Source: Gammaproteobacteria bacterium (GTDB lineage: Bacteria > Pseudomonadota > Gammaproteobacteria > SG8-11). From it: a stretch of DNA of 35,124 bases. The notes beneath the pieces were generated by a model, which worked only from the letters and a program-made list of their open reading frames with translations, did not search any database and was not told where the DNA came from. This document shows positions 1 to 8,487 of this stretch, one piece after another (within the stretch, counting starts at the first letter, position 1; each line of letters begins with the position of its first letter). Location of the stretch: positions 1-35,124 of the forward strand of contig JAHECY010000039.1 in the NCBI GenBank assembly GCA_024641505.1, read 5' to 3'. The translations under genes were made by a program, and so were the position numbers.

Positions 1-1870
1 CAGGTTGGTCCGCGGCCGCAACTTCCGCTTTATTGAGATAGGTGCCACTGCCTCGTACCCTTGCGGTAATGACCAAAGTGGCGCTGTTACCGGCATTGAG
101 CGCGCCCACCGTCCAGACGCCGGAGCCGGCGGCATAACCGCCTTGGGACGGCGCGGCGCCGACAAATGTGTAGCCGCTGGGTAACAGGTCGACGACCTGC
201 ACATTGCCGGCATTGCTCATGCCTGTGGTATTGCTCACCGTGACCGTGAAAATGACATTGTTGCCGACGTTCGGTGCGCTATTGTCCACACCCATCAGCA
301 GCGACAAGTCAATTAATACCGCGGGTGTAATGCCCAGGGTGACATCGTCGTCCTCGGTGGTGCTGTTATTGTTGGCAATGGAATCGCGGTCGTACTGGTC
401 AACGGCGCTGACTTGCGCGTAGTTACTGTAACTGCCGCTGCCCAGTACCGTGGCCACGATATCGATACTGGTGCTGGCTCCCGCCGCCACCGTACCCAGG
501 GTCCAGACGCCGGTTCCCGCGACATAGGCGCCAGCGCCGGTGTCGCTGACGTAATTGTAGCCGCTGGGCAGGAGGTCTGTGACCTGGACATTGGTGGCAG
601 CGCTCAGTCCCGCGGCATTGCTCAGCGTGAGAGTGAAGGTAACATCGCTGCCAACGTTAGGATTGGTGTTGCTGACGATTTTTGTCAACGCCAGATCCAC
701 GGTGGCGATCGGTGCCGTAGTACGGGTGACATTGTCGTCTTCACCATTGTTGCCGTTATTGGGCACGGAATCCACATCGGTCTGGTCGGCGCCCGTAACC
801 TGCGCGAAATTGCTGTAGCTGCCACCGGGCATCACCGTGGCTACGATATCAAGACTGACCGCGGCGCCGGCGGTCACCGTACCAACGGTCCAGACGCCGG
901 AGCCGGCATTATAGGTACCGGTACCCGCGGCGCTGACAAAACTGTAACCGGCGGGCAGGAAATCGATTACCACCACATTGGTGGCGGTGCTCAAGGCCGT
1001 GGCATTGGCAATATTCAAGGTAAAGGTCACGTTACCGCCCACATTGGGCGTGGCGTTGCTGACGGTGTTGGTCAACGACAGATCGATGCGCGCTACCGGC
1101 AGTACCGGCAATGTGACATTGTCATCTTCCGCGTTGCTGCCGTTGGCGGCAACGGAGTCGACATCCGTTTGGTCCGCCGCCGTGACCTGGGTGAAATTGC
1201 TGTAAACGCCGCTACCCAGGACCGTGGCCACGATATTCAAAGTGGCGCTGGCGCCGGCGTTGACGGTAGTAACGGTCCACACGCCGGTGCCGCTGTTATA
1301 GGTCCCCTGGCTGGGGGTGGCGCTGACAAAACCATAGCCGCTGGGCAGCAGATCGGTGACCGAGACATTGCTGGCGTTGCTGAGGCCGGCGACGTTGCTC
1401 AACGTCAGGGAAAATGTGACATTGCTGCCGACATTGGGTGTATTGTTATCCACGGTCGCACCCATCGACAAGTCAATGCGCGCTACCGGTGTGGTTGAAC
1501 GGCTGGCATCATCGTCTTCGGTGGTGCTGTTATTGCCTGGTATGGAGTCGACATCGAGTTGGTCCGCGGTGTTTACCTGGGCGTAATTATTGTAAACGCC
1601 ACTACCCTTGACCGTAGCAACGATATCCAGGGTGGCGGAGGCGGCGCTGGCGATAGTGCCTACCGTCCACAGCCCGGTAACGGAAAGGTAGCTGCCCTGG
1701 CTGGGCGTGGCGCTGACGAACGTATAACCGCTGGGCAATAAATCCTGTACGGTGACATTGGTGCTTTCGATGGCCCCGGTGTTGGACAGGGCCAGGGTGA
1801 AGCTCACATTGCCGCCTACCAACGGAGTGCCGGTACTAACGCTATTGGTGAGCGATAAATCTATGCTGAC
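1..1870 (-). repeat. Five tandem DUF11 repeats, period about 385-390 bp
   Basis: Within the giant surface protein, five units begin with the motif (I/V)DL(S/A)(L/M) at about 1862, 1477, 1088, 702 and 315. Each continues with NVG(G/S/N)(N/D)V(T/S/I)F, DLLPSGY(T/G/N), a GVWTVG-like turn, (T/S)(L/I)(D/N/V)I(V/T)A(T/R)V, GSG.Y.N(Y/F)AQV and ADQ(.)DVDS. The unit is about 128-130 residues. The repeats are diverged rather than identical, which suggests old duplication and not recent expansion. The fifth unit is cut close to its end by the window edge. Confidence 0.85.
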
Positions 1871-4800
1871 CACCGCGGTGGTCGTTGCCGACGCGATGTT
1901 GGATAAAGCGCTGATATTTGGTACTTCGTCCTTGGCGCGAATGGCGAAGTAATACAAGGTATTGGCCGCCAGACCGCTGACGGTGAAGGTTTGGGCCGTG
2001 CCTGGCGCCGCCGGCAACGGTTCGCCGGTGACCTGCGTGGCACTGTTCCAGTTGGCGCTGGTGATCGGCGTGGTGGCATAGCGAATATCGTAACTGCTGG
2101 CAGTGCCGCTGATGCCATCGTCACCGGGGGCGGTCCAGGTTAAGGTGACCGTATTGTCAGTGCTGGCGGTAGTCGCCAGGTTGGTGATCTGGGCCGGTGG
2201 TGAGGTATCCGCCGGATTGTAATCCACCTCCACATAGAGCTCGGTAAGACGCATATTGTCGCTGTCACTATGATCCAGAATGGCAATCAGATTGTTGATT
2301 TCCGGCCAGCTCCAGGCCTGACCGGTGGCAGGACTTTTGGTTAAGGTGTTGCCGCTGTACTGGCTGTAGGTGGTGCTGCCGTGGGACAAACTGCCACTGA
2401 AATTCTGGCTGCCGTTGACGTCGACGCCGATCCGGAAGCTGAAGCTGTTGTCCTCGAAATTATTTTTGGCCACATAAACCTTCACGGTTACGGAATTGAT
2501 ATCGCCTTTGAGCGTGGTGTCATCGATATTCAGGTAATAGTCCGTGTCCGAGTTGCCGGAGTATCCATAGGTGCTGCTGCCATCATTGGTATCCAGGGCG
2601 GTGACCGCGCTGGCGCCGTTATAAGTGGCGGAGTCGCCGGCAGCGGTACCCGAGGGATGCAGGATGACGATGGTGCCGGTGGTCGCTGCCGCGGTAGTGT
2701 TACTGGCGTTGTTGGATAGCGGCGCGCTGTTGGCGGCTTCATCCCGAGCGATGATGGCAAAGTAGTATTTGGTTGCGGGGTTGAGATTGGATACGGCAAA
2801 AAACTCGGTATTGCCCGCCAGTTGTGGTGTCGGCTCGCCCGTTACCTGGGTGGCGCTGGCCCAGTTGGCCGCGGTAATCGTCGCCGTGGCATAGCGGAGG
2901 TCGTAGCTGGCGGCGGTGCCCGTATAGGCGTCATCCCCGGGAGCGGTCCAGGTCAGATAAATCGTACCACTGGTGGGGGTGCCGATCGTGGATAAATTGG
3001 TGATTTGTCCCGGTGCGAAACCGTCGACACCCGATGTGGTGCCACTGGGAGAATTGGATACCGCGGACCAATTAAAAGCTTCGTCCAGACTGCGCAACGC
3101 AAAGTAGTAGGTAACGCCGGAACTTAAACCGGTGACGATAAAGGATTCGGGACTGCCGGCCACGCTGGGTACGGGTTCACCGGTAACCGGTGTGGCATTG
3201 CCCCAGTTGGCGGCAGTGATCGGCGCGTCGGTGCGATAACGCACATCATAGTAGGAAGCGGTACCGATGTTGCCGCTGTCCCCGGGTGCGCTCCAGGTAA
3301 GTTGGATACTGGTGTCCCAGACGTTGGTCACCGCCAGATTGGATACCGTTGACGGCGCAACATTGTCAACCAAAGTGGTGACACCTATTGAATTGGAAAC
3401 GCCGGACCAATTGACGACTTCATCACCGGTTTTGATGGCAAAATAGTACAAAGTGTCGGAGCTGAGTCCGGTAACGGTAAAGCTCTCGCTGCTGCCCGCA
3501 AGTGCCGGTGCCGGTGCGCCGGCCGCTACGGTCGAGGTGACCCAGTTACCGGCGTTGAGCGGCGTATCCGTGCGGTAACGGATGTCATAACTGGTGGCGG
3601 TGCCGGTGGTGTTGTCATCCCCCGGTGCCGTCCAGGTCAGTTGCACCGAAAGATCGGTGACCACGCCACTGGCCAGATCGCTGATGGTGGCCGGCGCGGT
3701 ACCGTCGGACTGCTGGGCGCCCAGGGTTTTGATAAAGCCGCCGATGCCTGGGTTGTTCTGGTTGTTATACTCGGTCTTGACCCAATTGGCGCTGCGGGCG
3801 GCGGCGGAAATACGCACTTCATCCACCATGCCGTTGAATTCACGATTGCCCGGTGATTGGGCGCCGATCATAATGGTATCCGCGCTGCCGGCGGTCATGC
3901 TGCCTTCCGAAGCGGTGGCTTCCTGGTTGCCATTGAGATACACATAGAGGGTGGTGCCGTTGTAGGTGACGGTGCCATAGTAATAGGAACTGTTATTGAG
4001 CGTGGTCGAGCCTTGCAGCAAATTGCTGTTGCCGTCGGACCAGAAAATGGAAAACCGGTTGTTATTGATACCCATGGCGAATCTGGTACCGCTGCTGGAA
4101 CGGCGTTGGGTCAGTACGCGCTGGGCGACGGAATCATTGCCAATAGCGCCGGCATTGTCGGCACGGAACCATGCGCTGTAGGTGAAGTTGGTGAGGCTGC
4201 TGCTGGCGATATTAGTGTCGATATCATCATTGCTGCCGTCCAGATCCTGACCTCGGTAGATCCTGGCATTGGCATCGACGCCATTGTGCTGATCCGCGTC
4301 CTGGTTGTTGCTGGTGGCGTCCTGGTGCATGTTGGTGACGCTCGTTTCGTCCGAGGTGTTTTCGTCCAGATGCCATACCGCTCTGTAATTGCCATCCCAG
4401 ACGCCGGTGCCGTTTTGCTGGTTGGCGGCGCCGGCATTGCCATAATAGATATAGAGGGTTTTGTCGCTGCCGGCGCTCAGGGTGGGGATGCGCACCCAGG
4501 CAAGGACCAGTCCTGATCCGGTGACATAACGCTCGATTTCATGATTCAGTTTGGTGGTACCATCGCTGTCGGTAAACAGGATGTCATTGCCGCTGGCTTG
4601 GGCACTGGCGCTGATATCGGTGTCAGTTAAAGAGATCAGCACAGGAAAATTCGTGAGGTTGCCGGTGATCTGGCCGCCGTTCAGCGTGATGGTCTTGCGG
4701 TTTTGCCAACCGGGGTTATACCACGCGGCCTCGGCGAGAACGGGCAGGCACAGGCCGGCGCACAGCAGCAGGGCGACAATTTTTTGCGAACGCCAGGCAG

Positions 4801-4894
4801 CCAAGCGCACCACCGCCCGGGCCGCCGACAGGCTTGCAGGCTGTAATACTCGGTTACTGGAACCGCCGATGACTTTCCACCTGAACTGCAACAC
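1..4894 (-). CDS. Giant secreted modular surface protein (DUF2341 / LamG / FN3 / DUF11 repeats), 3' end outside window
   Basis: An open frame runs without interruption from a GTG at 4892-4894 to the left edge, giving about 1,631 residues with no stop. An in-frame TAG lies just upstream, and GGAG sits 6 nt before the GTG. A hydrophobic stretch (about residues 39-54) ending in AEA looks like a signal peptide with a long n-region, so an internal start near residue 28-31 is possible. Domains in order: DUF2341-like (about 57-152, starting WYNPGWQNRKTITL), LamG/concanavalin-like (about 165-382), three FN3 domains (about 399-500, 512-619, 626-730) with the repeated core LTWTAPGDD, an unassigned beta-rich domain (about 732-890), a fourth FN3 (about 895-1002) and five DUF11 repeats to the edge. 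Such proteins are exported adhesins or surface-layer components. The C-terminal anchor, and therefore the export route, is not visible. The domain calls are by eye. Confidence 0.85.
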   Translation of the reverse strand, partial: MLQFRWKVIGGSSNRVLQPASLSAARAVVRLAAWRSQKIVALLLCAGLCLPVLAEAAWYNPGWQNRKTITLNGGQITGNLTNFPVLISLTDTDISASAQASGNDILFTDSDGTTKLNHEIERYVTGSGLVLAWVRIPTLSAGSDKTLYIYYGNAGAANQQNGTGVWDGNYRAVWHLDENTSDETSVTNMHQDATSNNQDADQHNGVDANARIYRGQDLDGSNDDIDTNIASSSLTNFTYSAWFRADNAGAIGNDSVAQRVLTQRRSSSGTRFAMGINNNRFSIFWSDGNSNLLQGSTTLNNSSYYYGTVTYNGTTLYVYLNGNQEATASEGSMTAGSADTIMIGAQSPGNREFNGMVDEVRISAAARSANWVKTEYNNQNNPGIGGFIKTLGAQQSDGTAPATISDLASGVVTDLSVQLTWTAPGDDNTTGTATSYDIRYRTDTPLNAGNWVTSTVAAGAPAPALAGSSESFTVTGLSSDTLYYFAIKTGDEVVNWSGVSNSIGVTTLVDNVAPSTVSNLAVTNVWDTSIQLTWSAPGDSGNIGTASYYDVRYRTDAPITAANWGNATPVTGEPVPSVAGSPESFIVTGLSSGVTYYFALRSLDEAFNWSAVSNSPSGTTSGVDGFAPGQITNLSTIGTPTSGTIYLTWTAPGDDAYTGTAASYDLRYATATITAANWASATQVTGEPTPQLAGNTEFFAVSNLNPATKYYFAIIARDEAANSAPLSNNASNTTAAATTGTIVILHPSGTAAGDSATYNGASAVTALDTNDGSSTYGYSGNSDTDYYLNIDDTTLKGDINSVTVKVYVAKNNFEDNSFSFRIGVDVNGSQNFSGSLSHGSTTYSQYSGNTLTKSPATGQAWSWPEINNLIAILDHSDSDNMRLTELYVEVDYNPADTSPPAQITNLATTASTDNTVTLTWTAPGDDGISGTASSYDIRYATTPITSANWNSATQVTGEPLPAAPGTAQTFTVSGLAANTLYYFAIRAKDEVPNISALSNIASATTTAVVSIDLSLTNSVSTGTPLVGGNVSFTLALSNTGAIESTNVTVQDLLPSGYTFVSATPSQGSYLSVTGLWTVGTIASAASATLDIVATVKGSGVYNNYAQVNTADQLDVDSIPGNNSTTEDDDASRSTTPVARIDLSMGATVDNNTPNVGSNVTFSLTLSNVAGLSNASNVSVTDLLPSGYGFVSATPSQGTYNSGTGVWTVTTVNAGASATLNIVATVLGSGVYSNFTQVTAADQTDVDSVAANGSNAEDDNVTLPVLPVARIDLSLTNTVSNATPNVGGNVTFTLNIANATALSTATNVVVIDFLPAGYSFVSAAGTGTYNAGSGVWTVGTVTAGAAVSLDIVATVMPGGSYSNFAQVTGADQTDVDSVPNNGNNGEDDNVTRTTAPIATVDLALTKIVSNTNPNVGSDVTFTLTLSNAAGLSAATNVQVTDLLPSGYNYVSDTGAGAYVAGTGVWTLGTVAAGASTSIDIVATVLGSGSYSNYAQVSAVDQYDRDSIANNNSTTEDDDVTLGITPAVLIDLSLLMGVDNSAPNVGNNVIFTVTVSNTTGMSNAGNVQVVDLLPSGYTFVGAAPSQGGYAAGSGVWTVGALNAGNSATLVITARVRGSGTYLNKAEVAAADQP

Positions 4895-5333
4895 TTTCTA
4901 CTCCGCCCGGTAAGAACGTGTTTCAGAAATGGCTTGCGAGCGCGCTGTCGTGAGATTTCAGATTGGTGTATGTGACCACAACGTAAACCTGACTCGACCA
5001 GCCGCCCGCCGGCCCCCTTGGATCAGGAATTTATAAAACACCTTTTCCAGCCAGGGTTTTCGTCCAAGGATTAACGATTCTCCACAATCAATTTGTTTAA
5101 GAATGTCAATTGTTCTATGAAATCAATATATTGAAAATCCTGCGGGGGGATGGGAAACCCAAGGTAATCCATCAGCTTAGGGCTGTTTGAGCGTGGTTTG
5201 TGCGATATCAGGTATAACGATGTTTAAAAGACTTATATAAACGAAGGGGTGAAACTGTGCGCCAGGTCCTAAAGTATTGTGAAGGTATTTAATTGAATGG
5301 AGATAACCGAGCGGTTTTATATAAAGTTTCGTT
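4895..5333. other. AT-rich intergenic region upstream of the giant surface gene
   Basis: There is no convincing gene here. Positions 5040-5300 are clearly more AT-rich than the flanking genes, as expected for a promoter or leader of the surface-protein gene. On the minus strand a TTGACA hexamer lies at 5104-5109, but no good -10 follows at 16-18 nt, so I do not call a promoter. The segment around 5150-5180 contains GGGAAACCC inside a GATGG/CCATC inverted repeat, a possible leader hairpin. Confidence 0.4.
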
Positions 5334-5570
5334 TTAATTGCGCAACGGCTGCAACAAGTGCTCCAGCCCGTTTACTTTTATCTCATAAACGATCTGCATC
5401 AATCTGCCCAATTCGCCGTCCGGAAATCCCTTGCGCGCGAACCAGACCACATAGGGTTCCGGTAAATCAATCAACAGACGGCCCGAGTATTTTCCGAAAG
5501 GCATTTGGTAGCGCGCCAGTTTGAGCAGTTGGCTCGGGTCCGGTATCAGCGGTGGTGATGGTTCCGTCAT
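5334..5570 (-). CDS. DUF3820 family protein
   Basis: This encodes a 78-residue protein with the family signature MPFGKYSGRLLIDLPEPYVVWF followed by a KGFPDGELGRLMQIVYEIK-type segment. The family is small, cytoplasmic and of unknown biochemical role; some members are labelled quorum-sensing-regulated virulence factors, a label I would not transfer. The ATG at 5568-5570 lies 16 bp after the stop of the upstream NTF2-like gene, so the two are probably co-transcribed. Longer upstream readings of this frame run through the neighbour's coding sequence and are rejected. The family call is by motif; no function is inferred. Confidence 0.8.
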   Translation of the reverse strand: MTEPSPPLIPDPSQLLKLARYQMPFGKYSGRLLIDLPEPYVVWFARKGFPDGELGRLMQIVYEIKVNGLEHLLQPLRN

Positions 5571-5586
5571 GGCGGTCGGGCTTCGC

Positions 5587-5985
5587 TCAATGCAGTAATC
5601 GGTCATGTTCGGTTTCATCGGCGGGCAGGATGCGTTCTTGCACCAGGCGCCATTTACCGTCTTGTTCTTTTTCCAGTAACACCTCGATGCCTTGGGCATT
5701 GACCTGCCCGTCGGTGGCCTCAACCGTTTCAAAAGTCTTGAACATGATGCGCGCATCGGTTGCCGCCAGCAGTTTAAAGCCCTGGTAACGCACGCTCTTG
5801 ATAATGTTGTTGGTAAATTCGTGCAAACATTGGGCGGACCATTGTTCATGACCAATGAAGTCAAATCCTGGCACGCCCACAAGATTCACGCGTTTAGAAA
5901 TCAGGTCCATGTGCGCTGAGTGGTCTCTGCGGGTCGCGGTGGTGGCGGAGTCGTGGAGCCATTGTTTGGCGATTTGCTCGGACAT
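5587..5985 (-). CDS. NTF2/SnoaL-like fold protein
   Basis: This encodes 132 residues. The ATG at 5983-5985 is preceded by AAGGAAG at 5-nt spacing, which decides the start over an in-frame opening reaching 6204 that would run into the kinase gene. The pattern (N-terminal helices with DLISKRVNLVGVPGFDFIG, then HEFTNNIIKSVRYQGFKLLAATDARIMFKTFET, then VLLEKEQDGKWRLVQERIL) matches the cone-shaped NTF2/SnoaL fold. In that superfamily the cavity binds small ligands or carries out acid-base chemistry. No catalytic residues can be assigned by eye. It sits upstream of the DUF3820 gene in a likely two-gene operon and about 110 bp downstream of the hybrid kinase stop. Confidence 0.7.
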   Translation of the reverse strand: MSEQIAKQWLHDSATTATRRDHSAHMDLISKRVNLVGVPGFDFIGHEQWSAQCLHEFTNNIIKSVRYQGFKLLAATDARIMFKTFETVEATDGQVNAQGIEVLLEKEQDGKWRLVQERILPADETEHDRLLH

Positions 5986-6094
5986 GGTAACTTCCTTTGA
6001 ATTTGACGATAGGCGCATCCTACACTCATGGCGCGATCGCGCAAACATAAAAAATTCCCGGTGCGCGGCCGTCGCAGTTTGTGATCCCGGCAAA

Positions 6095-8116
6095 TCAGGA
6101 TACCAGTTCCTGCACTTTGTCGAGCAGCATTTTTGAGGAAAATGGCTTGGTGAAATAATACGAGATACCCGATTCCCGGATTTGATCTTCAGTGATTTTG
6201 TCACTGAAACCAGTACACAACATTATTGCCGCATTGTTATTATAATGTCTGAGTTGGATTGCCAGTTCCAGTCCCGACATCGTCGGCATGATATAGTCCG
6301 TCAAGACCAACTTATAGTCATTGGGTCTTTCCTTGAATGCCGCCAGCGCCTCCGCCGGATCGTAAAAGACATCAACTTCATGGCCGTACAGGGCCAACAA
6401 TTCCCGAAGATAATTGCCGATGCTTATTTCATCATCAATTACCATGATTCTAACGCCTTTTGTTGCCCTAGCCATTCGCGTGAAAGCGACGGGACTATTT
6501 TCAATAACTACTGCGCCTTGGACCAACGTTGGGAACAGCAATACAAATTTGGAACCCGCGCCGTGGGCGGTGGTCACCAGTATGTGGCCGTTGGCGTCGT
6601 GCATGATGCCATGTACTACCGATAGTCCCATGCCGCTGCCTTTTCCCGCCTCCTTGGTGGTGTAAAACGGCTGAAATATTTTCCCCACGACGCCCTCAGG
6701 CAGTCCGGTTCCGATATCCTGCACTGATAAGCCGACATACCGTCCTCTGACCTCTGCGCCACAGGACGCGCAAGTGCCGGTATTGTAGTCGTGCATGCTG
6801 ATTTTGATAGTAATTGTTCCCTGCCAGTCCATGGCGTCACGCGCGTTAATGCACAAGTTCATCAGAACTTGTTGTAACTGTATCGGGTTGATTTTGACGC
6901 GGTAAATTTCCCAGGGCTTTTGAAACTCGATAATGACGGAGGTTGGCATCAGTTTTTTCGTGAGGCGGAGCGCGTCATCGACCGCGGTTTCAAGATTCAA
7001 GACCTGGGTTTCCTGAATCGTGCCCCGACTGAACTCCAGAAGTTGCGCCACCAGTTCCTTTGCACGGCGTCCTCCTTCGATAACTTCGCTGAGATATTCG
7101 GCATTCCTTTTGTCGCGATCTTTAATGCCCGCATAAGCGAGATCGGAATAACCGACGATACACGTTAGTATGTTGTTAAAATCATGCGCGATACCTCCGG
7201 CAAGTTGCCCGATAGCTTCCATTTTCTGCGCCTGCAACAATTGTTTCTGCAAAGTTTCTTTTTCTTTCTCCATTTTAACTCGGTCGCTGATATCGTTGAT
7301 TACCACGACAAAGCCGTTGACGCAGCCGTCCGCCCCGATATCGGGGACATACCTTACCCATACATGCCGCGTCCCCTGCCTCTGAAAGACCATTTCCGCC
7401 TCATACTCGACCAACTCCCCACGTAATGCAGTTTGAATGTGAGGTTCCACGGTGATCCAGTTTTCTTCTCCGATTACGTCCCGTACCTTGCGTCCGATCA
7501 TTTCTTTGCATCTTATGCCATGCCATTTTTCGTAAGTATCGTTGACATATTTATAGCGCATGTCTTTGTCGACATGCGATACGAGCGCCGGAATGGCGTT
7601 TACCACCAGGCTTAATTGCTGTTCTTTCTTGTCCAGCAAGGCGGTTTCCGCAACCAGCTCACTGACCTTTTTATTAAGCTTGTCCGCCATCACGCTTTTG
7701 TGAAAGCTTTCAAATTCATTTTCGCTGAGCGACACATGATTGTTCGAATGTGTATCCAGCTTTACGTTTTTAACGACCTCATGTAAAACTTCCGGTAACT
7801 CCGGCTTTATCATGAAGTGCTGTGCGCCCAGGGCCAGCGCCAGTTTTTTATCCCGCTCTTCCGTATAGGTCGCTGTGTAAAAGATAAACGGAATGTGTTC
7901 GATCGCGGGGTCCGATTTGACTGTTCTGCACAGTTCAAAGCCATCCATGCGCGGCATCAGGATGTCGGATATGATGATGTCCGGCTGGTGTGCCCGAATT
8001 TTCCCCAAAGCTTCGAGCCCATCTACAGCGGTAACCGCGGACTCGCCCGCGGCTTCGAAGTAGTCACGCAACAGTACTCGTGAATCTTCCGTATCTTCGA
8101 CAATCATGATATTCAT
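6095..8116 (-). CDS. Hybrid sensor histidine kinase (REC-PAS-HisKA-HATPase-REC)
   Basis: This encodes 673 residues with no obvious membrane segment. The N-terminal receiver (about 1-120) has acidic E7/D8, acceptor D51 in SDILMP, and K104. A coiled linker (about 135-170) is followed by a PAS domain (about 165-280). The dimerisation helix carries H311 in GGIAHDFNNIL; the ATPase domain has N420/N424, DIGTGLPEG (about 467-475) and GKGSGMGLS (about 491-499). A CASCG pair (C449, C452) sits in the ATPase domain, a feature seen in this kinase subclass. The C-terminal receiver (about 556-673) has D607 in LTDYIMP and K657. The ATG overlaps the stop of the upstream receiver gene by 4 bp. It is probably a cytoplasmic phosphorelay hub; the signal is unknown. 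Confidence 0.93.
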   Translation of the reverse strand: MNIMIVEDTEDSRVLLRDYFEAAGESAVTAVDGLEALGKIRAHQPDIIISDILMPRMDGFELCRTVKSDPAIEHIPFIFYTATYTEERDKKLALALGAQHFMIKPELPEVLHEVVKNVKLDTHSNNHVSLSENEFESFHKSVMADKLNKKVSELVAETALLDKKEQQLSLVVNAIPALVSHVDKDMRYKYVNDTYEKWHGIRCKEMIGRKVRDVIGEENWITVEPHIQTALRGELVEYEAEMVFQRQGTRHVWVRYVPDIGADGCVNGFVVVINDISDRVKMEKEKETLQKQLLQAQKMEAIGQLAGGIAHDFNNILTCIVGYSDLAYAGIKDRDKRNAEYLSEVIEGGRRAKELVAQLLEFSRGTIQETQVLNLETAVDDALRLTKKLMPTSVIIEFQKPWEIYRVKINPIQLQQVLMNLCINARDAMDWQGTITIKISMHDYNTGTCASCGAEVRGRYVGLSVQDIGTGLPEGVVGKIFQPFYTTKEAGKGSGMGLSVVHGIMHDANGHILVTTAHGAGSKFVLLFPTLVQGAVVIENSPVAFTRMARATKGVRIMVIDDEISIGNYLRELLALYGHEVDVFYDPAEALAAFKERPNDYKLVLTDYIMPTMSGLELAIQLRHYNNNAAIMLCTGFSDKITEDQIRESGISYYFTKPFSSKMLLDKVQELVS

Positions 8117-8487
8117 GTGACGGATTTCCTGTAAACAGCCTCTATTTGCGCCACCACGCGCTCCGGATCAATTGGTTTCTCAATGTACGCATTGCAGCCC
8201 GATGCCAGCAATTTTTCCCGGTCTCCGGCCATGGCATACGAGGTCATGGCGACCACGGGGACGGTTCTGCCGCATTTGTGAGCCCTGATACGTTTTATCA
8301 CCTCGGTACCTTCGATGTCCGGAAGCTGAATATCCAGGATTACCATATCGGGTTGTTCTTCGATGGCCATGCGTACGCCATCCATGCCGGTGTAAGCGCG
8401 TAGGGTTTCGTAGCCGGAGTTTCTCAGGATGTACGTGATCAATTCCATATTATTGTCATTGTCTTCAATGATAAGAGTGCGTTTCAT
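8113..8487 (-). CDS. Single-domain response regulator (CheY/DivK-like), copy 1
   Basis: This encodes a 124-residue stand-alone receiver with no output domain. E8/D9 form the acidic pocket, D52 in ILDIQLPDIEG is the phospho-acceptor, T82 is in AMTSYAM and K104 is in YIEKPID. The chosen ATG (8485-8487) has AGGAG upstream at 9 nt and starts with the usual MKRTLIIEDN. The frame stays open to 8607, but that extension lies inside the kinase gene. It overlaps the upstream kinase by 23 bp and the downstream hybrid kinase by 4 bp. It closely resembles the receiver at 10459-10827 (shared IIEDN(D/E)NNMEL, ILDIQLPDI/LLDIQLPDI and SYAM), which suggests module duplication. Output must be through protein contacts or phosphotransfer. 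Confidence 0.93.
   Translation of the reverse strand: MKRTLIIEDNDNNMELITYILRNSGYETLRAYTGMDGVRMAIEEQPDMVILDIQLPDIEGTEVIKRIRAHKCGRTVPVVAMTSYAMAGDREKLLASGCNAYIEKPIDPERVVAQIEAVYRKSVT

Noticed and set aside
413-1498. Long plus-strand open frame (361 residues) opposite the surface-protein gene
   Set aside because: It is rich in Gly, Ala, His, Arg and Asp in a repeated pattern that mirrors the DUF11 repeats on the other strand. It is a shadow of the repeats.
5098-5109. TTGACA on the minus strand upstream of the surface-protein gene as a promoter
   Set aside because: No acceptable -10 hexamer at 16-18 nt spacing.
6030-6045. GCGATCGC palindromes (near 6032, 29283 and 32772) as a possible HIP1-like repeat
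   Set aside because: Three occurrences in 35 kb of GC-rich DNA is not a convincing excess and they have no common position.
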